A stretch of 64,000 nucleotides of DNA from Juglans regia. Lineage: Eukaryota; Streptophyta; Magnoliopsida; Fagales; Juglandaceae. The notes beneath the pieces are model-generated. The model saw only the letters and a list, made by a program, of their open reading frames with translations. It had not been told where the DNA came from and did not search any database. A program made the position numbers and the translations under genes. Positions 46,298-57,938 of the stretch are shown here, in pieces (the stretch's first letter is position 1; every line of letters starts with the position of its first letter). The DNA is taken from positions 29,731,150 through 29,795,149 of the forward strand of contig NC_049910.1 in the NCBI RefSeq assembly GCF_001411555.2, in the 5' to 3' direction.

Positions 46298-49200
46298 GAT
46301 ATTGATTTGTGGATTACGATTAAGACTTAAAAATTTTAGTTCATGAATGATGTTGATTATGACCACAGGTACTATTTCTTTGTTTTCTAAAAATGCCACT
46401 GTACTATTTGATTCGGGAGCGACACATTCGTTTGTTTCCATGACCTATGCTCGATTTTGCACCTTAGAAACTGAAGAGTTAAAGTCCAAGTTGGTGGTTG
46501 CGACCCCAACAGGAAATTCGGTAGTCTGTGACAAGTTCCTACCAGGGTGTCCTTTATTGATTGAGGGAAGATTGATGCCAGCAGATTTGATAGTGTTTAA
46601 CATGTTTGGGTTTGATGTAATCTTGGGTATGGATTGGCTGGCTTGCTACCACGCCAGCATAGACTGTTTTAAAAAGGAAGTGATATTTAGGCCCCCAAAA
46701 GAAAGTGAATTTCGATTCTCAGGTTCAAAAGTGAGGATGCATCCACCCATCATATCTGCCGTTCAAGTTGGGAAATTGTTACGAGATGGTTGTCAGGGAT
46801 TCTTAACCTGCGTGGTAGAAGTACCAAAAGAGGAGTTGAACTTAGAGCAGATACCTGTGGTGAGAGAATATCCAGAGGTTTTCCCAGAAGATTTACCTGG
46901 ACTCCTGCCCGAGCGGGAAGTGGAGTTTACTATTGAACTAGCTCCAGGCACGGCACCCCTTTCAAAAGCACCTTATCGAATGGCACCGTCGGAGTTAGTG
47001 GAACTCAAGGAACAATTGCAAGACCTGTTGGATAAGGGTTTTATCAGGCCCAGTGTATCACCTTGGGGAGCTCCAGTCCTCTTTGTGAAGAAGAAGGATG
47101 GATCGATGAGGATGTGTATTGACTACAGGGAACTCAATCGTGTGACCATAAAGAATAAGTACCCGCTACCCCGTATAGATGATCTGTTTGATCAGCTCCA
47201 GGGCGCTCAGGTATTTTCAAAGATTGATCTTCGATCGGGTTACCATCAATTGAAGATCAGAGCAGAGGACGTAGCTAAGACGGCGTTTAGGACTCGTTAT
47301 GGCCATTATGAGTTTTTGGTCATGCCTTTTGGCCTGACTAATGCCCCAGCAGTATTTATGGATTTGATGAACAGGGTGTTACATGAATTTTTGGATAAGT
47401 TTGTAGTTGTTTTTATTGATGACATATTGGTTTACTCCAAGGGCAAACCCGAGCATGAGGAACATTTGAGGCTGGTACTTGGGACACTCAGAGATAAAAA
47501 GTTGTTTGCTAAATTGAAGAAGTGTGAATTTTGGCTTGATTCAATCGCATTTCTGGGGCATGTAGTTTCGAAAGATGGCATTTCAGTGGACCCGGGAAAA
47601 GTAGAAGCAGTGGTTAATTGGCCGACGCCGAAGAATGTGCATGAGGTTAGAAGTTTCTTGGGATTGGCGGGTTATTACCGTCGATTCATTGACAGTTTCG
47701 CCAAGATAGCAGTTCCTCTCACAGCACTCACCAAGAAAAATAATAAGTTTGAATGGACAACAAAGTGCGAAGAAAGCTTTCAGGAGTTGAAACGGAGATT
47801 AGTTACGACTCCGGTATTAGCAGTTCCCACGGCTAGAGGGGGATTTGTAGTTTATAGCGACGCGTCAAGGCTTGGTTTGGGGTGCGTGCTGATGCAACAT
47901 GGGAAGGTTATTGCATATGCCTCACGCCAACTGAAAGCGTACGAGCAGAATTATCCCACGCATGATCTGGAGCTTGCAGCCGTCATTTTTGCACTTAAGA
48001 TTTGGAGACACTATCTGTATGGGGAAAAGTGTGAGATTTACACGGATCACAAGAGTTTGAAATATTTCTTCACCCAAAAAGAATTAAATATGAGGCAGAG
48101 GAGATGGCTCGAGTTGATCAAGGATTATGACTGCACCATCAACTATCACCCAGGCAAAGCTAATGTTGTAGCCGACGCCTTGAGTAGGAAGTCGGTGGGA
48201 CCAGCAGTTGCAGCCCTCACCACTCAACATAGGTTGTTAATGGACCTAGAAAGAGCCGGTATTGAGGTTATCACTAGTGATACAAGTACCTTCTTGGCCA
48301 ATTTGATAGTTCAACCAACCTTATTAGATAGAATCAAAGCTGCTCAGAAGGTGGATTTAGGGTTGGTGAAACTAGTGGAAGAAGTCGGGAACGGGGACAG
48401 ATCTGACTTTAGCGTTTCCGAAGATGGAGTTTTAAGATTTAGAGGTAGATTATGCGTGCCAGCTAATGAAGAACTGAAAAGAGTAATTCTTGAAGAAGCA
48501 CACCGTTCTTTATACACAGTTCACCCAGGGAGTACCAAAATGTATCGGGACTTGAGAGAGTCTTTTTGGTGGAATGGTATGAAAAGAGAAATTGCTAAAT
48601 TTGTAGAACAATGCCTAACTTGCCAACAGGTGAAGGCGGAGCATCAGAGACCAGCCGGATTACTACAACCACTCCAGATCCCAGAGTGGAAGTGGGAGCA
48701 TATCTCCATGGACTTTGTGACGGGCCTACCGAGGGCATTGAGCGGACAAGATGCTATATGGGTGATCGTGGATCGCCTAACAAAAACTGCTCATTTTGTG
48801 CCTATTAAAGTTTCTTATAAATTGGACAAACTAGCTGAATTGTATGTGCGGGAAATAGTGAGGTTGCATGGGGTACCGGTATCCATTGTGTCAGATAGAG
48901 ACCCTCGTTTCACTTCCAAGTTCTGGCAAAGCTTACAGGAAGCAATGGGTACTAAGTTAAATTTCAGTACTGCATTTCACCCTCAGACAGACGGACAGTC
49001 AGAAAGAACTATTCAAATCTTGGAGGACATGTTGAGGGCATGTGTGATGGATTTTAAGGGAACTTGGATGCACCATTTACCGTTGGTTGAGTTTGCTTAT
49101 AATAATAGTTTCCAGGCTAGCATTGGAATGGCACCCTATGAGGTTTTGTATGGTAGGAGGTGTAGATCTCCATTGTATTGGGATGAAGTAGGTGAAAGGA

Positions 49201-49766
49201 AACTTTTGGGACCAGAGATTATTCAGCAGACTACAGAGAAGATAGATATCGTTCGGGCAAGAATGAAAGCAGCTCAAAGCCGACAAAAGAGTTATGCAGA
49301 CAAGCGTCGCCGCCAATTGGAGTTTGAGGTGGGAGACAAAGTATTTTTGAGAATAGCACCTACGAAGGGAATTATGAGATTTGGAAAGAAGGGCAAGTTG
49401 AGCCCAAGATATATTGGGCCATTTGAGATTCTTGACCGGATTGGACCAGTGGCTTATAGAGTAGCACTTCCACCGGCACTTGCGGGAGTGCATAATGTAT
49501 TTCATATTTCCATGCTGAGGAAATATATTCCCGACCCGACGCACGTTATTGACTATGAACCACTTCAGATTCAGGAGGATATGACTTATGCGGAAGAGCC
49601 AGTTCGGATTTTGGAAAGGAAAGAACAAGTGCTACGGACTCGAACTATCCCTTTTGTTAAAGTGTTGTGGAAAAATCATGCTATTAGTGAAGCTTCTTGG
49701 GAATTGGAGGAAGAAATACGAGACAAGTACCCACGACTATTTGATGGGAGTTTTGACAATTTATAG
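45197..49766 (+). CDS. gag-pol: Gag-Pol polyprotein of the Tekay element (spliced, 45197-46271 joined to 46369-49766)
   Basis: The join restores one frame of 1490 residues across a split Gly codon. Domains by position: gag; protease with [12 protein letters not shown] (46404-46440); RT with [17 protein letters not shown] (about 47122) and catalytic FIDD (47412-47423); RNase H with [12 protein letters not shown] (about 47848), [10 protein letters not shown] and VVADALSRK (48165-48190); integrase with an HHCC finger ([11 protein letters not shown] to CLTCQQVK, 48500-48635), DDE residues in MDFVTGLP (48709), SDRDPRF (48889) and ILEDML (49018); the GPF module [11 protein letters not shown] (about 49400); and a chromodomain-type end ([20 protein letters not shown], 49660-49720). 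No stop or frameshift is present in pol. Splicing is inferred; without it pol would need reinitiation or frameshifting. Confidence 0.85.
46272..46368 (+). other. Putative 97-bp intron between gag and pol
   Basis: Donor G|GTATGAC at 46272 and acceptor ACCACAG|GT at 46368. Splicing joins GATGTGATCACGG to GTACTATTTC, giving ITG followed by TISLFS, with a split Gly codon. The intron is T-rich, contains a TAA in the gag frame and shifts frame by one base. The open pol frame starts only shortly before the acceptor. Confidence 0.7.
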
Positions 49767-49791
49767 CAAATTCCGAGGACGGAATTTTTAT

Positions 49792-49804
49792 AAGGGGGGG
49801 AGGA
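49792..49804 (+). promoter_or_regulatory. Polypurine tract of the Tekay element
   Basis: AAGGGGGGGAGGA directly precedes the TG of the 3' LTR. Confidence 0.9.
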
Positions 49805-52381
49805 TGTAAGACCCAGCCCATTTTCAGGCCCAGGCCCGTGGAACACCTCCCGTTTTCGACGTCGCTTAGAATCCCGTCCACTTTCTCATTTCATGCATGC
49901 CGTTCAGCCTCTTCCCTCTAGGTTTTTCTTCTCTTTACCTCTTATAGCTTACTATATTTATTTGTGTGTTATCCTTTTGACCTAGTTTCAGTACCACTAC
50001 ATTATCTTCATGCTTGCAGCCGCTCAACTGCTTGTGCCTCCACTACTCACCGTGAACCTCAACCAGCCCGTAACACGCTCACACCTACCAGCACTCCCCC
50101 GTAAGCTTCAAACTAGTGATCTGCCACCGTCTAGCTGAGACGCGTTCCGTAGCCACACCAAGCGAAACCACGCCGGCTTCTAGGTCGTTCGGAGTCCATC
50201 ACACCAGCCACACGCCGCCTCGGTCTCACGGTGCTGAAGCTCCGAAATACTCTGTTTTTATTGTCAAAAACAGAGCTTTGTCCAAGCCGCGGTGATCACC
50301 CTCCATCGTGAACTCCTCCGTGCCGTGCCTCCGCAGAAACCACCGGCGAGGTCATTCCTCCACCCAGGTCCGCCTCACGCTGCCTCATCCCACGCTAGGA
50401 GCCACTCCACGCCGCCGTGTATATCCCCACCCTCCGTAAGTGCTTCCGCCGCACTGTGTGAAGTGAGTTTTCTGTTTCTCGTGTACTTACATATATATAT
50501 ATATATATGCATGAATGTATACGAAAATTTATTTGTTTTCTTCTGGTGTAAATATATATATATATATATTTGTACATATATATATATACGGATTTTCTGG
50601 TGTAAATATATGTAGATATATATATATATATATACGGATGTATATGTAAAATCATATTAAATTAATAGTAGGAAATAATAACGTTTTGTTTTATTTTATT
50701 TTATTTTATTTTCTGTTCTCTTAGTGCGCCTCCAAAGTAGTGTTGGGGTGTTAGCTTAATTAAGTTAGGTTATGTAATTCGGATTTGAAATCATGAGTAT
50801 GATACGTGGATTGTAAAGTGTGTTTTATTTAGGCGTAGATGCATGAATTTATTATAGTTATGTTACTTTGTATTGTAAATTATAGAATAAAATAAAATGT
50901 TTAGTCGAAGTCGGATATTGATGAGTTTAGAAAGTGATGCTGGTATGTTGAGAATAATGAGAATTTTGAGTTTGAGGAATTAAAAATGGACTATTTTAGA
51001 AGCGGTAGGCTTGAATATCAAAATACGAGATTAATTGGAGACTTATGGAAATTTACGTGATTATCTTGTAGGTGACGAATAAATTTTCTTAGTTCGGCAT
51101 TTCTGAGGAAATATTTCGAAAAGCTAAGAAGTCCAGGTAAGCGGGGTTCCTATGCTAGGTTTTATACGAACTATCGAGACTGAGGTTGACTTCTTGAAAA
51201 CTTTACATATTTTGTGATGAAATGAAAACTTGAGAAAAATTCAACCTCGGTCGTTTATTTGCATCACTCATGAAATCTGAACGAAAAGGAGAAAATATTT
51301 TCTGACATGCATTGTGTAGACATGAGCAATATTTGACATGTTTCTGAAATATACAGAAGAGCGAATATGATATCAATGAAATTTTTATGCATGTGATATG
51401 AAATGATATGGATCTGTTTTTGATCAAATAGAAATGATATGAATATGTTTCGCACGTGTTTTGATATGATATGGATATGATAAAACTTTGGCATACTTAT
51501 CTGTTCTGAATATGGTTCTGATATGATGATACTGTTCACGTGATATGGTTGGTACCACCATGATATGATATGAGTGCACCCACTTTGGAAACAAAGTGGT
51601 CTTTTTACGTGTTCTTTCCTGTGTGCACACTCGGGGCTCCGAGATTGAAAAAGGGGAAGTTCACTACATGATACTGCCTGGTTTGGCCACCGGGGATAGC
51701 ACAACCCTACCACGGAGGTTAAACATGGTATATGATATGACATGATAAGATTGAGATGTTCAGTTATGTTATGCCAAAGCATTTTTGAATATGAAATAGA
51801 TCCTCAAATATGAATTGTTGACATGAGTATGAAATGTTTGAAAAGTCGCTCTGATTTTCTGATAACACGTTTTCTGAGATCTGCATATAAAAATAAAATG
51901 TTTTATTTCGGCATATTGAACTTTCTGAAAAGGCTCATGTTTACATGCTAGTATATGTTCTCTGCTTACTGAGTTGTTGATAACTCACCCCCCTTATCTT
52001 CATATATTTTCAGATGATATTGATTTCCCAGCTGGGGGTCGGGAATAGAATTGAAGCTGGCTAGATATGGATGGAAGGATTGGGTACTCTAGAGTACCAT
52101 TGTTAGTAGATGGATTTAACTTGAGCATTTGAAGTACTTTACGTTGTTTGAACCTATTGATACCTAAAGGTGTATTGTTATATTTTTGAGGTTATTGGGA
52201 GATTGTGGACCCCTTTTGGTTTATGTTTTGTAATGATAACTTATGGAGTTTTGTTATGGCTATTTGGAAAAATATGAATTGTGTGCGAAACATGAAGTCC
52301 TTGGAGTTTTAAGTGCTGGAAGAGACAGGTTTGTTAGTGACATGAGTTAACTCTCCGGACCCTCGGGTACGGGGCGTTACA
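49805..52381 (+). repeat. 3' LTR of the Tekay element
   Basis: Near-identical to 42290-44861, except for microsatellite lengths, scattered single changes and a dense patch of differences at 51155-51300. Confidence 0.95.
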
Positions 52382-52386
52382 AAACA
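52382..52386. repeat. Target-site duplication of the Tekay element, right
   Basis: AAACA. Confidence 0.85.
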
Positions 52387-52745
52387 TGCATAGAAACAAA
52401 CTAAAACATGCCTAGAGACCAACATCAAAATAAATCTAAACATACCTAAGAGGAACCAATAAAAACTAAAGACGAATGTTTGGAAGTCCTACCTTGTCTA
52501 ACCGAATCATACCTTTTATGTTCCTAGGTAGAGAACCAAAAGAATTAAATCTCATGTTATCGCCTTGTTCACCTAGACGAGCCAAGGCATATGTTGGAGA
52601 ATTCCCTTCTCTGAATTGATGCTCAATGGAAAATTCTAATCCTTGTAACTTTTCTAACAAATCTTCCCAATACTCCCATAAGTATCACACCGAGCACCTT
52701 TGACATTTTATCCAATGAACCACCAAGCTGGAGTCGCATTCTGAA
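52387..52745 (-). pseudogene. RNase H end of the LINE split by the Tekay element
   Basis: On the minus strand from about 52740: ECDSSLVVHWIKCQRC, then YLWEYWEDLLEKLQGLEFS, then HQFREGNSPTYALARLGEQG, then IRLDKVGLPNIR, ending near 52466. These are motifs of the C-terminal RNase H domain of plant LINE reverse transcriptases. A stop interrupts the frame near 52670 and the Asp of the usual VADALA is missing. 52387-52465 would be 3' UTR continuing into 42289-42107. Confidence 0.65.
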
Positions 52746-52919
52746 CTCTGTGTAGAGTCAGCTTTGGATTACTCACTCAGTAATGCACATACATCAAACT
52801 CTTTGCCCTGCTTCCTCTAAATCTTATTGGATCTAATGCAAATTTTATTTGGTCTGCCAAAACTTTAGTTAGTCATTAACTTATATTCATCTATTACTAT
52901 AACCTCCAACCAGATATCA
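52746..52919. other. Non-coding spacer
   Basis: Nothing recognised. Confidence 0.4.
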
Positions 52920-53170
52920 CACAACTTAGTGCTGTATATATTAGGAACGGAACCACTCTTGTATGGTTATGAGCTATGTAAGCATTTGCTGAGCTATTGT
53001 GAAGCTATGAACATTTGTACGAGATAGTTAGTCAAAGATGTACAGCTCAGCTAATTAGCTGGCAGTTAGTCAGCAAGCTGAGTTAAGAGTGAGTTGGACT
53101 TTCTTGCCTTTCCTCTCTTTCAGTTTCTTTGTATATAAACAGTACAAAACATATAAGCAAAGTCTCACTT
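52920..53170 (+). mobile_element. Possible Ty1/copia LTR fragment
   Basis: A stretch rich in AGCTGAG/GTTAGTCAGCAAGCTGAG words leads to a CT-rich section and a TATATAAAC box at about 53132, the layout of short copia LTR promoters. No internal region or paired LTR is seen. Confidence 0.35.
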
Positions 53171-53426
53171 TTACACAGGTAAGTTTCACAAATAATTTAC
53201 AAAATAAGATCATAAGCAAAGTCCCATTTTTTCACAATAGCATATAAGCAAAACAGAAACAAACCCAAATAGATGGTTACTTAAACCAGCCAAAATGAGC
53301 CTATACAATTAATGATCTAATCCAACGAAAGGATTTTTTACATGACCTTTATCTGGACCAAACAAACACTATACAAAGGTGACAACCCAATACAAACACA
53401 ATAACTTTCGCTTTTCTTTTTTTAGA

Positions 53427-53640
53427 TTATTTCGTCATCTCTCTCACTTTCTCTTCTCTTTTGCGAATGGTATACTCACGATTTAATACATCATCCCACA
53501 TCTTCCAAGCCTTATTCTCTCTTAATAAAATGTTATCATCTAGCAACTGAAGTATATCCGCCCATACGAAGAATTCACAACTCGCACCTCCTTGCACAGA
53601 GTACAAAGTCCCAATTAACTTGATAAAGTACACCCCACAG
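53427..53640 (-). pseudogene. GRF-type zinc-finger protein fragment
   Basis: The minus-strand frame 53427-53789 contains GGASCEFFVWADIL, the end of a GRF zinc finger (C-x-FF-x-W), followed by a charged helix ending REYTIRKREEKVREM. The first Cys/His half of the finger is not intact, so this is a truncated copy. Such short GRF proteins are common in plant repeats and as small genes. Confidence 0.45.
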
Positions 53641-53789
53641 CCAGCAAATCGATATGCAAATTTGACAAATATAAAGATGATGATTGGGATGATGCTAGGC
53701 GTGATTCTGAAAAACCAACTTATTGAAAAACCAACAAGTTGATGATCCCTTGTATTAGTCAAACCATAAAGGTAAAAATTGGTAAGCAA

Positions 53790-54893
53790 ACTAATGTTGA
53801 ATTTTCAGCCTACCCAAGGACTTGGAATGCTACATGGTCTTAAGAATGCAAACTAGAAAACAGTGGAAACCAAAGCTGAGATCTCATCAATACGAATACT
53901 GCCAGGTTTAGAAAAATGCCGGAAAAAATAAAAAATAAAAAACTAACAAGAAACTGAAAATTTATTCCAATTCCCTTCTCTATAATCGAAATATAAGTTG
54001 AAACATTATAAATAAAGTGGTATTACATTCAACAAATAGGACTACTTAATCAATTAAACCGATTGTAAAATATAATTTTCATTAAACCTGTACATTGTCC
54101 GCCAAAGAAAGGGTGAAGGGGAAGAGCCGGAAAAAGAAAATTTAAGCAAGTCTAACTGACAAGAAAAGTATGATATCCTTAATTTTTTGCAGATTTCTAG
54201 TACATCAACATTGATTAGGTTTTTTCGAGTAGAATAAGGGATTACTTCCAGACTCCTGTCGTGGAGGGAGAGGGAGAGAACAAGGTAAAGAACAGAACTT
54301 TCAGAAACCTAATTAAGAAGTGATACCATGCCAACACACTCGAACATAAATGTTAGGCCACACTAGAGTATAATCGAGAGGATCATCACATATTATCAAA
54401 CCGTTTTCATTAGTCCCTGAATAGGAGATGTGGAATCTATTTATTTATATTAAGATATAATAAAAACAATTAAATTTATTTCTTCCAATCTTTTAAACTT
54501 TTAATATAAGCGATGATTTGAAATCAAAACAACTCTCCAGCCACCAGAGTTTTGAAAACCAATCAGATAGGATTGGTAATTAATAGGTTTAATGGTAAAA
54601 AAAAGTCAATCATTTGGCATTGGATCCGGAATAAAGAAATTCAGTCATTAATTTGCAACTTGGAAGATGGTGAGTAGAATACGAAGTAGGACAAGCAATA
54701 TTGCTAATAAGATTGCATAACAAATCACCTTGCATAGCCTTCAAGCTTCAACCCACCATGTTCTATGACCCCCTATCCCCGTGATAGTGTTTTACAGGGA
54801 CCTCAGTATTGATGTTATCAACCATGCACATTTACAAAGAAGCTAGTCATGGAAATGTAATAAACAATTACAAGTGGCCTCACTGCATCTGCA
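53790..54893. other. Intergenic DNA
   Basis: No supported feature. It ends at the TA-rich microsatellite flanking the viral insertion. Confidence 0.4.
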
Positions 54894-54935
54894 TATACAT
54901 ATATTTATATATATATATATATATTTATATATAAT
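54894..54935. repeat. (TA)n microsatellite at the left viral junction
   Basis: TATATATTTATATATA-type repeat running into viral sequence at about 54936. Confidence 0.9.
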
Positions 54936-54939
54936 TAGG

Positions 54940-56100
54940 CATAGTAGGTCTATTCCAACTAAAACTCGACCTATTCAAATAAATAGTGAGACTTTAGAGT
55001 TTTGCAAAAAAGAAATCATTGATCTACTCAATAAAAATATACTTACGCATAGTAGGTTTCCTTGGTCCTGTGCAGCCTTTTATGTTCAGAAAAATGCTGA
55101 GATTGAGAGAGGGACCCCTCACCTGGTTATTAATTACAAACCTTTGAACAAAGTCTTAGAGTGGATTAGATACCCTATACCCAACAAAAATGACTTGATT
55201 CATCAGTTAAGTGATGTTGTTGTCTTTTTCAAATTTGACCTAAAATCAAGATTTTGGCAAATCCAGATAGAAGAGTCAGACCGATATAAGACTGCTTTCA
55301 ATACTCCTTTTGGACATTACGAGTGTAATGTGATGCCTTTTGGCCTAAAAAATACCCTTAGTGAATTTCAAAACATCATAAATTATATTTTTAACTCATT
55401 CACCCATTTCATCATTGTCTATATTGATGATGTACTCATATTCTCCAAGTCTATTGATGAACACTGGAAACATTTGAATTCATTTCTAGATATCATTAGA
55501 CTAAATGGTCTTGTGTTTCAGCCAAGAAAATCAAATTTTTTCAGACCAAGATTCGATTCCTTGGTTATAACATCTCTGAAAGCAAAATCAAACCCATTAA
55601 TCAGGCCATTGAATTTGCTGACAAATTTCCAGATGTCATTCTTGACAAAAACCAATTACAAAGGTTTCTTGGTTCTCTTAATTATGTTGCTGAATTCTAC
55701 CAAGATATGAGGAAACAATGTCGTCCTTTGTTTCAACGACTACAGAAAAATCCTCCTCCTTGATCAGAAGTTCATACTAACATTGTTAAACAGATTAAGG
55801 CACATGTCAAAACTCTTCCGTGTCTTGGCATTCCTACTAATGATTCTTTTAAAATTGTTGAAACAGAAGTCTCTAACAGTGGTTATGATGGCATTCTGAA
55901 ACAAATTGTTTCGCCAAACTCTTCTGAACAAATAGTTCGCTTCCATTCTAGAGTCTGAAACCCTGCACAGAGTAATTATAGTACTATTAAAAAAGAAATT
56001 TTATCTATAGTACTATGTATCTCTAAATTTCAATGTGATTTACTTAATAATAATTTCTTACTAAGGATTGATTGCAAAAGTGTTAAGTATGTATTATAAA
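54940..56100 (+). pseudogene. Caulimovirid reverse transcriptase-RNase H, broken
   Basis: The RT core is readable from about 54954 to 55550, with the motifs NKNDLIHQL, FKFDLKSRFWQIQI, TPFGHYECNVMPFGL and the catalytic YIDDVL box at about 55420-55437. A frame change near 55560 moves the rest of RT and the RNase H into another frame, and a stop at about 55760 follows. RNase H remains to about 56070 are strongly degraded. Confidence 0.8.
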
Positions 56101-56247
56101 AAAATGTTGAAAACATTACATCAAAACATATTTTTGCAGGATGACAAGCTATTTTTAGTATTTTTTATTTTGATATTGAATATATCAAATGATCTAATAA
56201 TTATATCCTTGATTTTCTTACCCGTGAATTCTTGTAGACACCAAACC

Positions 56248-57938
56248 ATGAGCAAGAAAAAAGGAAAAGAAAAACAAACAACTACTCCACCCCCCATCCC
56301 TGACAGAAAACTCATCAAGAATGAGTCTGCTTCACCTGTTGAAATTGCCAATAGGTTCACTACCCTCGGCAAAGTAATTCAACCTGCTTCTTTTGCTTCG
56401 ATTGTTTCTACCCCATATGATCCATACGCCAAAGTCATTGCTTCAACACCTATTACTGAGTATTTACTTCCCAAGTCTAAAACTGAGTATATACGGAAGA
56501 TGCATTCTACCAACCTATTTTGCATTGAACCAAATCGATCTATATATATAAACCCTTTTAAAATTACTTCATCTTACTTTTCCCCTGGTTTTCACTAGAT
56601 TCCTGAAGATTTCACAAAAAATCTTCAATTTTATTCCAGCCTCTTAGTCCAAACTGTTTCAATTGTCAAAAAACTCATTTATGACAAAACTAATAAAATA
56701 AAATTGATCTACCACAGTGTTTATATTCTTCATGTCATAACAGAAGAAGATTGGGGAACCAACCCCTTTACTTCTAAAAGACTTGCCAATACAAATATTT
56801 CCTATAACTATTATGACTACATCAATGCCTGGAACAGATTCATGTTTTTCCAAATTCCTGATATGAGTCATTCCTGGTTTTTCAATTTTGATAAAAAGTT
56901 TAAAGGAAAACTACCCTTGTGGTTTCTCACATGGTGGAGCCAGTTTGGTCCTATTCCTGAAAACTTTCCTGATCCGCTACTCAAAGCATTCAAGTGTTTT
57001 TCCAATGTTGTTTGTTCTAAATTGGACAGAAATATGGCTAAGTTTCCTCACTGTCTCCATTTCTGCAAATGGTACAAAATTCCTTGGATCATGAAATGAA
57101 ACTATGAGAGACATAGTGATATCTTAGTCTGTTATGTTTTCACAAAATTGTGGGATAGGTTTCCCTAAACCCAAAACATTATTGATTAAGTGATCAAAGA
57201 CTTCCCACAAACTGCGCCAGATCTGCAGAATAAAGAATAATTTCCTACTATCACACACATGGTTCTCTTATTTTAACTAGATATCCTCAAATCCAGGCAC
57301 CTGCTTCACCAACTACTTCACAACGAGGGAAAGCAATCAGCGCTTCCTCCACTACTCAAAGCATTCAAATGTTTTTCCAATGTTGTTTGTTCTAAATTGG
57401 ACAGAAATATGGCTAAGTTTCCTCACTGTCTCCATTTCTGTAAATGGTACAAGATTCCTTGGATCATGAAATGAAACTATGAGAGACATGGTGATATCTT
57501 AGTCTGTTATGCTTTCACAAAATGGTGGGATAGGTTTCCCTATACCCAAAACATTATGATTATGTGATCAGAGACTTCCCACAAACTGCGCCAGATCTGC
57601 AGAATAAAGAATAATTTCCTACTATCACACATGGTTCTCTTATTTTAACCAGATATCCTCAAATCCAGGCACCTGCTTCACCAACTACTTCACAACGAGG
57701 GAAAGCAACCAGCGCTTCCTCCACTAAGAAAATCTCAAAATCCAAAAAGAAGACCAATGTTCTTGAAGGATTAAGCAAAAAGGATTTAATTCAACTCTTT
57801 AAAAAATCCTTAGAAAATGACAATTTTGATGAAGATCAAAAATCAGAGGCATCATTAGAAGCCTTCCTGGCTGATCCCTACTCGAATATTTTTAGATATG
57901 ATTCCAAAGGAACCCCAAGGTTATCTGACGATGAATGA
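56248..57938 (+). pseudogene. Caulimovirid ORF2 (unknown function), broken
   Basis: ATG at 56248 opens a Lys/Pro-rich start (MSKKKGKEKQTTTPPP), then a region with EIANRFTTLGKVI. Stops occur at 56596 and 57097. A 375-bp tandem duplication (56977-57351 and 57352-57726) interrupts it. After it the frame resumes as a Lys- and Asp/Glu-rich tail ending TGA at 57936. A second ORF downstream of the polyprotein, of unknown function, is typical of florendoviruses. Confidence 0.65.
56977..57726. repeat. 375-bp tandem duplication inside viral ORF2
   Basis: Two head-to-tail copies starting CTACTCAAAGCATTCAA at 56977 and 57352, with about 5 percent differences by eye, including a G in place of T that turns KLWDRF into KWWDRF in the second copy. 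The junction word GCGCTTCCTCCACTA is shared. Confidence 0.9.

Larger units (their letters stand above)
42290..52381 (+). mobile_element. Complete Ty3/gypsy chromovirus (Tekay/Del clade), young
   Basis: A 10.1-kb element: 2572-bp 5' LTR, tRNA-Met primer site, intact gag, 97-bp putative intron, intact protease-RT-RNase H-integrase-chromodomain frame, purine tract and 2577-bp 3' LTR, framed by a perfect 5-bp duplication. Long LTRs, TGTAA ends and the group II chromodomain fit Tekay/Del. The LTRs are almost identical outside microsatellites and one patch, and all frames are open, so the insertion is recent and the element may still be competent. Confidence 0.95.

Noticed and set aside
49077..49628. 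183-codon minus-strand frame opposite integrase
   Set aside because: Shadow of the intact pol frame on the plus strand.
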